Under the pieces are notes generated by a model. It was not told where the DNA came from and did not search any database. It saw only the letters and a list, made by a program, of their open reading frames with translations. Of a stretch of DNA of 64,000 nt, positions 60,311 through 64,000 are shown piece after piece (position 1 is the first letter of the stretch; the number at the start of each line of letters is the position of its first letter). A program made the position numbers and the translations under genes. The stretch is from the NCBI GenBank assembly GCA_902826685.1, contig CADEFT010000016.1:59676-123675 (forward strand), given 5' to 3'. Source of the DNA: an uncultured Acidobacteriota bacterium. GTDB taxonomy: Bacteria; Acidobacteriota; Terriglobia; Bryobacterales; Bryobacteraceae.

Positions 60311-61027
60311 ATGCGTAAAGATATCACCGTCGCCGCGCAGTCCCGTTCGTCGCGCGGCAAGAACGAGGCACGGCGCCAGCGCGTGCAACATTTGAGCCCG
60401 GCCGTGCTTTATGGCGCGGGCAAGGACGCGGTGGCGGTCACCGTGAGTCCGAAGGAAGTGGACAAGATTCTGCGTTCGGCTTCGGGGCGCAACACGATTT
60501 TCAACCTCGATGTGCAGGGCGTGGAGAATACGCCGGTGATGATCGTGGACGCGCAGCGCGACCCGATCAAGGAATCGCTGCTGCATGTGGACCTCAAGCG
60601 CATCGATCTCACCAAGCCGCTGGTGGTGAACATACCGGTGCATTTGACCGGCGATCCCAAGGGTGTGAAGCTGCAGGGCGGCGTGCTTGAAGTGATCACA
60701 CGCGAGATCGCGGTCGAGGTTTTGCCGGACGAAATTCCGGAGCACCTGACGGCCAACGTCGCCGAGCTTTCGGTGGGGGAAGCGCTGCGCGCGGGCCAGG
60801 TGGCGTTGAGCGGATCGATGAAGCTGGTGGGCCAGGCCGAACAGGTCATTGCGCACGTGGTGGGTCTGAAGGCGGAAGAGCCCGCCGCCGATGCCGCCGC
60901 CGCCGGACCGGCCGAACCGGAAGTGATCAAGAAGGGCAAGAAGGAAGAAGAAGGCGCCGCCGGCAAGGACGCCAAGGCGCCTGCGAAGGACGCCAAGGCT
61001 CCGGCCAAGGACGCCAAGAAGAAGTAG
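60311..61027 (+). CDS. rplY: 50S ribosomal protein L25 (Ctc type)
   Basis: A 238-residue L25/TL5 family protein that binds 5S rRNA. The N-terminal L25 domain (about 1-95: ITVAAQSRSSRGKNEARRQR and GAGKDAVAVTVSPKEVDKIL) is followed by the TL5 beta domain (about 100-185: LKRIDLTKPLVVNIPVHLTG). The last ~50 residues form a Lys/Ala-rich tail with repeats of KDAKAPA. Tail length varies among bacteria. It starts 21 bases after prs, with TTGAGGAA upstream of the ATG. Confidence 0.93.
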   Translation: MRKDITVAAQSRSSRGKNEARRQRVQHLSPAVLYGAGKDAVAVTVSPKEVDKILRSASGRNTIFNLDVQGVENTPVMIVDAQRDPIKESLLHVDLKRIDLTKPLVVNIPVHLTGDPKGVKLQGGVLEVITREIAVEVLPDEIPEHLTANVAELSVGEALRAGQVALSGSMKLVGQAEQVIAHVVGLKAEEPAADAAAAGPAEPEVIKKGKKEEEGAAGKDAKAPAKDAKAPAKDAKKK

Positions 61028-61039
61028 CTGCCGGAACGG

Positions 61040-61648
61040 ATGGCTATGGAGGCGGACGGCTGGCTTGTGATCGGACTCGGGAATCCGGGCCCGGAATACG
61101 AAGGCACGCCGCACAACGCCGGGTTCCTGGTGGTGGACCGGGTGGCGGAGCGCAACGGTATTCGCGTCACGCGGCCCGATTCGCAGGCGTATGTGGGCGC
61201 GGGCAAGGTGGGCGGTGTCGAGGTGATGCTGGCCAAGCCGCAAACCTACATGAATTTGAGCGGCGGGCCGGCGCGGCTGCTGGCGTTGAAGCATCAGGTG
61301 CCGCTCGATCGTCTGCTGGTGGTTTACGATGATTTGGATCTGCCCTGGCAGTCGGTGCGGGTACGGCCGAAAGGCTCACCGGCCGGTCACAACGGTATGA
61401 AGTCGTTGGTGGGCAGCCTGGGTTCCGAGGAGTTTCCCCGGGTACGGATCGGCGTACATCCGGGCCATCCGCTTTCGAGCGGAAAAGACTTCCTGCTGTC
61501 GCCTTTTCCAAAGGGATGGCGGCAGGAACTGGATACGCTGCTGGACTACGCAAGCGAGGCGGTGGAATCCATAATTGCCATCGGCGTCGAAAAGGCCATG
61601 ACGAAGTACAATCGTCGCGCCGAAGGCTCAATGAAAGAGGACGTATGA
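61040..61648 (+). CDS. pth: Peptidyl-tRNA hydrolase
   Basis: Recycles stalled peptidyl-tRNA by cleaving the ester bond. The 202-residue protein has LVIGLGNPGPEYEGTPHNAG with catalytic His25, KPQTYMNLSGGP (Asn), VYDDLDLPWQSVRVRPKGSP and AGHNGMKSLVGSLG. ATG 61040 and ATG 61046 are both possible starts. Its stop overlaps the rpsF ATG (ATGA). Confidence 0.95.
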   Translation: MAMEADGWLVIGLGNPGPEYEGTPHNAGFLVVDRVAERNGIRVTRPDSQAYVGAGKVGGVEVMLAKPQTYMNLSGGPARLLALKHQVPLDRLLVVYDDLDLPWQSVRVRPKGSPAGHNGMKSLVGSLGSEEFPRVRIGVHPGHPLSSGKDFLLSPFPKGWRQELDTLLDYASEAVESIIAIGVEKAMTKYNRRAEGSMKEDV

Positions 61649-62112
61649 GGATTTACGAAGAGTTATTCATCCTGAAGCCGGATGCGGGCGAGGAAGCGGC
61701 GGATGCCGCGATCGAGCAGATCCGGACGACGGTGACGGGTGCTTCGGGCACCATCGACAAGGTGGAGAAATGGGGCATCCGGCGGTTCGCCTACCGGTTG
61801 GCCAAGTTGAACGAGGGCTACTATGTGCTGGTGCAGTTTTCCTCTTCGCCAGAAGTGGTGAAGGAAATCGAGCGCCGGCTGCGGGTCAACGACCTGGTGG
61901 TGAAATACATCACCGTGCGCATCGATGAGAAGCTCAAGTGGCTGGAGAAGCGCAAGAAGATTCGCGAAAAGCGCGCGGCGCGCAAGCCGCAGTTGAGCAT
62001 TCCTTCGCCGCCTGCGGCACCGGTCATTCCCGCCATGCCGGCCGCGCCGGCACCGGCGCCCGCAATGCCCGCCCCCGCCGAGCCGGTAAGCGCCGGCGAC
62101 GAGAAAGCATAG
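61645..62112 (+). CDS. rpsF: 30S ribosomal protein S6
   Basis: A 155-residue S6 family protein of the small subunit. The S6 core (1-100) has RIYEELFILKPDAGEEAADA, WGIRRFAYRLAKLNEGYYVL and VNDLVVKYITVRID. The tail (about 115-155) is Pro/Ala-rich with charged end (SAGDEKA). The open frame begins earlier at 61516, inside pth, but ATG 61645 with the ATGA overlap gives the family start MRIYEE. S6 and S18 bind 16S rRNA as a pair, in keeping with the next gene. Confidence 0.95.
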   Translation: MRIYEELFILKPDAGEEAADAAIEQIRTTVTGASGTIDKVEKWGIRRFAYRLAKLNEGYYVLVQFSSSPEVVKEIERRLRVNDLVVKYITVRIDEKLKWLEKRKKIREKRAARKPQLSIPSPPAAPVIPAMPAAPAPAPAMPAPAEPVSAGDEKA

Positions 62113-62124
62113 AGGAGAACCACC

Positions 62125-62607
62125 ATGGCTGAAATGAGGGGTGGAAAACCGGTTAGTGCGTCGCAAAAGCCCACGGGCGGCGACAAGGCGTTTGGCGCGG
62201 GCGGCAAGAAGCAGTTCTTCCGGCGGCGGAAGGTCTGCCGTTTCTGCGTCGACAAGATCGACGATATCAACTACAAGGACGTGCGCCTGCTGGCGGCGTT
62301 CATCAGCGAGCGGGGCAAGATCGTGCCGCGGCGCATTTCGGGCGTCTGCGCGCCCCATCAGCGGCGCCTGAGCGATTCGATCAAGCAGGCGCGCAACATC
62401 GCGCTGCTGCCGTTTGCGGGTTCTCCGACGGCGCCGCTGGCGCCCACGCCGGGCTATCCGGCAACGGGCCGCGATTACACGCTGCGTGAGCCGCGCGAAC
62501 CAAGGGAACCGAGAGAGCCGAGAGAACCGCGGGAGCCGAGGGCCGATGCGGGCGCTCCCCCAGTGAACCGGGAACCGGCGGCGGCTCCGGCCCCGCCCAA
62601 GGAGTAG
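62125..62607 (+). CDS. rpsR: 30S ribosomal protein S18 with zinc-type Cys motif and repeat tail
   Basis: A 160-residue S18. The core (about 30-100) contains FFRRRKVCRFCVDKIDDINY and RRISGVCAPHQRRLSDSIKQ. Cys38, Cys41, Cys75 and His78 form a possible zinc ribbon, the C+ form of S18. Unusually, it has a 28-residue N-terminal extension and a C-terminal tail that includes a tandem REP/PRE repeat (REPREPREPREPREPREP, about 62487-62540). AGAGGAG lies upstream of ATG 62125. Confidence 0.93.
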   Translation: MAEMRGGKPVSASQKPTGGDKAFGAGGKKQFFRRRKVCRFCVDKIDDINYKDVRLLAAFISERGKIVPRRISGVCAPHQRRLSDSIKQARNIALLPFAGSPTAPLAPTPGYPATGRDYTLREPREPREPREPREPREPRADAGAPPVNREPAAAPAPPKE

Positions 62608-62610
62608 ATC

Positions 62611-63057
62611 ATGGAAGTCATTCTCAGAGACGACGTCAATAAGCTGGGAAGCCGGGGCCAGGTGGTGAAGGTGGCCGCCGGCTACGCCCGCAACTTCCTG
62701 CTGCCCCGGAAGCTGGCGGTGGCGGCCACCGAAGCCAACAAGAAGATCATCGAGCAGGAGCGGCAGGCGCATCTGCGCAAGGACGCCAAGCTGGCGTCGG
62801 AAGCGGCCGATCTGGCCAAGCTGGTCGAGACCGTCTCGATCACCATCCGCCAGAAGGCCGGCGAGCAGGATCAATTGTTCGGTTCGGTCACTTCGCAGGA
62901 CATCGCCGATTCTCTCGCCAAGGCGGGCTACTCGATCGACCGGAAGAAGATCCAGTTGGATGAGCCGATCAAGCAACTGGGCGATTACACCGTGCCGGTC
63001 AAGCTGCACAAGGATGTGACGGCGAAGGTGGCGGTAAAAGTGGAGCGCGAACAGTAG
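62611..63057 (+). CDS. rplI: 50S ribosomal protein L9
   Basis: A 148-residue L9, which binds 23S rRNA near the base of the L1 stalk. It has the N-terminal domain MEVILRDDVNKLGSRGQVVK, VAAGYARNFLLPRKLA, the long linking helix and the C-terminal domain (GSVTSQDIADSLAKAG, LGDYTVPVKLHKDVTAKVAV). It begins 3 bases after rpsR and its stop overlaps the SDR GTG by one base. Confidence 0.96.
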   Translation: MEVILRDDVNKLGSRGQVVKVAAGYARNFLLPRKLAVAATEANKKIIEQERQAHLRKDAKLASEAADLAKLVETVSITIRQKAGEQDQLFGSVTSQDIADSLAKAGYSIDRKKIQLDEPIKQLGDYTVPVKLHKDVTAKVAVKVEREQ

Positions 63058-63803
63058 TGAGCTATTTCGATTTGACCGGGCAGGTGGCCGTCGTCACGGG
63101 GGCGGCCACCGGCATCGGAGAAGCGATCGCGCGCCGGTTTGCGAAGGCCGGCGCGACGTCCGTGATCGCGGACCTGGATCTGGACGGTGCGCGGGCGGTG
63201 GCGGAATCCATCGGCGGCTCGGCCATGCCTTTGCGCATCGACATCACCGATAGCGCCGATGTGAATCGCGCCTTCGAGGAAGTGCTGGCCAAGACCGGAC
63301 GGATCGACATTCTGGTGAACAACGCGGGCATCGGCGGCAAGGCGGCTCCCATCGAGCAGCAGACCGACGAGGACTGGCAGCGGGTGGTGGAGATCAATCT
63401 CAACGGACCGTTCTATTGCTGCCGGGCGGTGATTCCGCACATGCGCGGCCGCAAGTACGGCCGTATCGTCAATATCGCCTCCATTGCGGGCAAAGAGGGC
63501 AACCCGAATATGACGGGCTACTCGGCGACCAAGGCGGGCGTGATCGCGTTGACCAAATCGCTCGGCAAGGAAGCGGCGAAGGACGGCATCTGCGTGAACG
63601 CGGTATCGCCGGCCGTGATTCGCACCAAGATTCTGGAACAGCTCACCGACGAGCAGGTATCCTACATGACCGCTCGGATTCCCATGGGACGCACGGGCAC
63701 GACGGAAGAGATCGCGGCCGTGGTGCATTTCCTTTCGAGCCCCGATTGTTCGTTCGTGACGGCGCAATGTTACGACGCGAGCGGAGGAAGGGCCACCTAC
63801 TGA
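63057..63803 (+). CDS. FabG-like short-chain dehydrogenase/reductase
   Basis: A 248-residue NAD(P)-dependent reductase with VVTGAATGIGEAIARRF, ILVNNAGIGGKAA, NIASIAGKEG and the catalytic Tyr and Lys in MTGYSATKAGVIALT. It resembles 3-oxoacyl-ACP reductase or glucose dehydrogenase-like SDRs; substrate is not determinable. GTG 63057 overlaps the stop of rplI by one base, so it is translated with the ribosomal genes, in the place where a replicative helicase gene is found in some bacteria. Confidence 0.88.
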   Translation: MSYFDLTGQVAVVTGAATGIGEAIARRFAKAGATSVIADLDLDGARAVAESIGGSAMPLRIDITDSADVNRAFEEVLAKTGRIDILVNNAGIGGKAAPIEQQTDEDWQRVVEINLNGPFYCCRAVIPHMRGRKYGRIVNIASIAGKEGNPNMTGYSATKAGVIALTKSLGKEAAKDGICVNAVSPAVIRTKILEQLTDEQVSYMTARIPMGRTGTTEEIAAVVHFLSSPDCSFVTAQCYDASGGRATY

Positions 63804-63804
63804 A

Positions 63805-64000
63805 GTGGTAATCACGGCCGACCGGTACGACTCGACCAGCGTTTACGATTTGATGCGGGCCGCCGCGCGCGGCATGGTGGGGTTGGATCAACGCCTGCTG
63901 CGTTCGATCGTGCAGCGCGGCGAGGCGGCGGTGGACGATCTGGTGCGCTTTGGCCTGGAACACCGGGCGGAGGATCGCATCAACCTGGACGAAGACCTGG
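63805..64000 (+). CDS. Unidentified protein, 5' part only
   Basis: GTG 63805, one base after the SDR stop, opens a frame that runs off the right edge after 65 codons (VVITADRYDSTSVYDLMRAA, then ARGMVGLDQRLLRSIVQRGE and AAVDDLVRFGLEHRAEDRIN). The pattern is helical and recalls HEAT-type repeats, but I cannot name the family. Confidence 0.45.
   Translation, partial: MVITADRYDSTSVYDLMRAAARGMVGLDQRLLRSIVQRGEAAVDDLVRFGLEHRAEDRINLDEDL

Overview
The window is high-GC (roughly 60-65%) bacterial chromosome. The combination of a TonB-dependent receptor with an N-terminal carboxypeptidase-regulatory domain, many secreted serine hydrolases, sulfatase, PQQ dehydrogenase and beta-propeller proteins, and an ispE-prs-rplY-pth-rpsF-rpsR-rplI cluster points to Acidobacteriota, most like the Bryobacterales/Solibacter group. 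This assignment rests on family knowledge and gene content; no search was run. No tRNA, rRNA, CRISPR array or prophage was seen.

Layout. 1-5484: 3' end of a class V aminotransferase, a serine hydrolase, remnants of an ECF sigma factor gene, an M48-like protein divergent from a U32 peptidase, a HEAT/POTRA-like secreted protein and a Tic20-type membrane protein. 5500-13248: MFS transporter, Tat-exported sulfatase, asd, and a propeller/SpoIVB-S55 pair. 13268-17211: a minus-strand operon (DsbA-like, SDR, OFA-type MFS, old-yellow-enzyme oxidoreductase). 17274-24789: LssY_C protein, then the glycine cleavage operon gcvT-gcvH-gcvPA-gcvPB followed by a membrane glycosyltransferase. 24932-31811 is the accessory, disturbed stretch: a REP-associated transposase with REP-like hairpins, a duplicated gene tail, a secreted CHAT protease, a HicB antitoxin remnant, an exact 80-bp duplication shared with a serine hydrolase gene, and a broken dihydrofolate-reductase-like gene.

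31812-44846: TonB receptor; PQQ dehydrogenase with its cytochrome c; a DUF5694 protein and an enolase-superfamily enzyme (overlapping genes); a peptidoglycan-binding protein; an M28 peptidase with PDZ domain behind a secreted DsbA-type protein. 44744-46183 is a small island: a higBA toxin-antitoxin pair and the C-terminal scrap of an alpha-glucan phosphorylase lie between two diverged copies of the same gene end, apparently splitting an ancestral convergent gene pair.

46122-58338 is a five-gene, minus-strand operon with overlapping start/stop codons: two-component-type propeller, VIT/VWA protein, a 2015-residue TPR protein, a DUF3352-like secreted protein and a minimal penicillin-binding transpeptidase. 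It looks like an uncharacterised envelope-associated system and, with the higBA island and the CHAT protein, is the best candidate for something undescribed. 58395-64000 is the housekeeping cluster ispE-prs-rplY-pth-rpsF-rpsR-rplI, followed by an SDR gene and the start of an unidentified gene.
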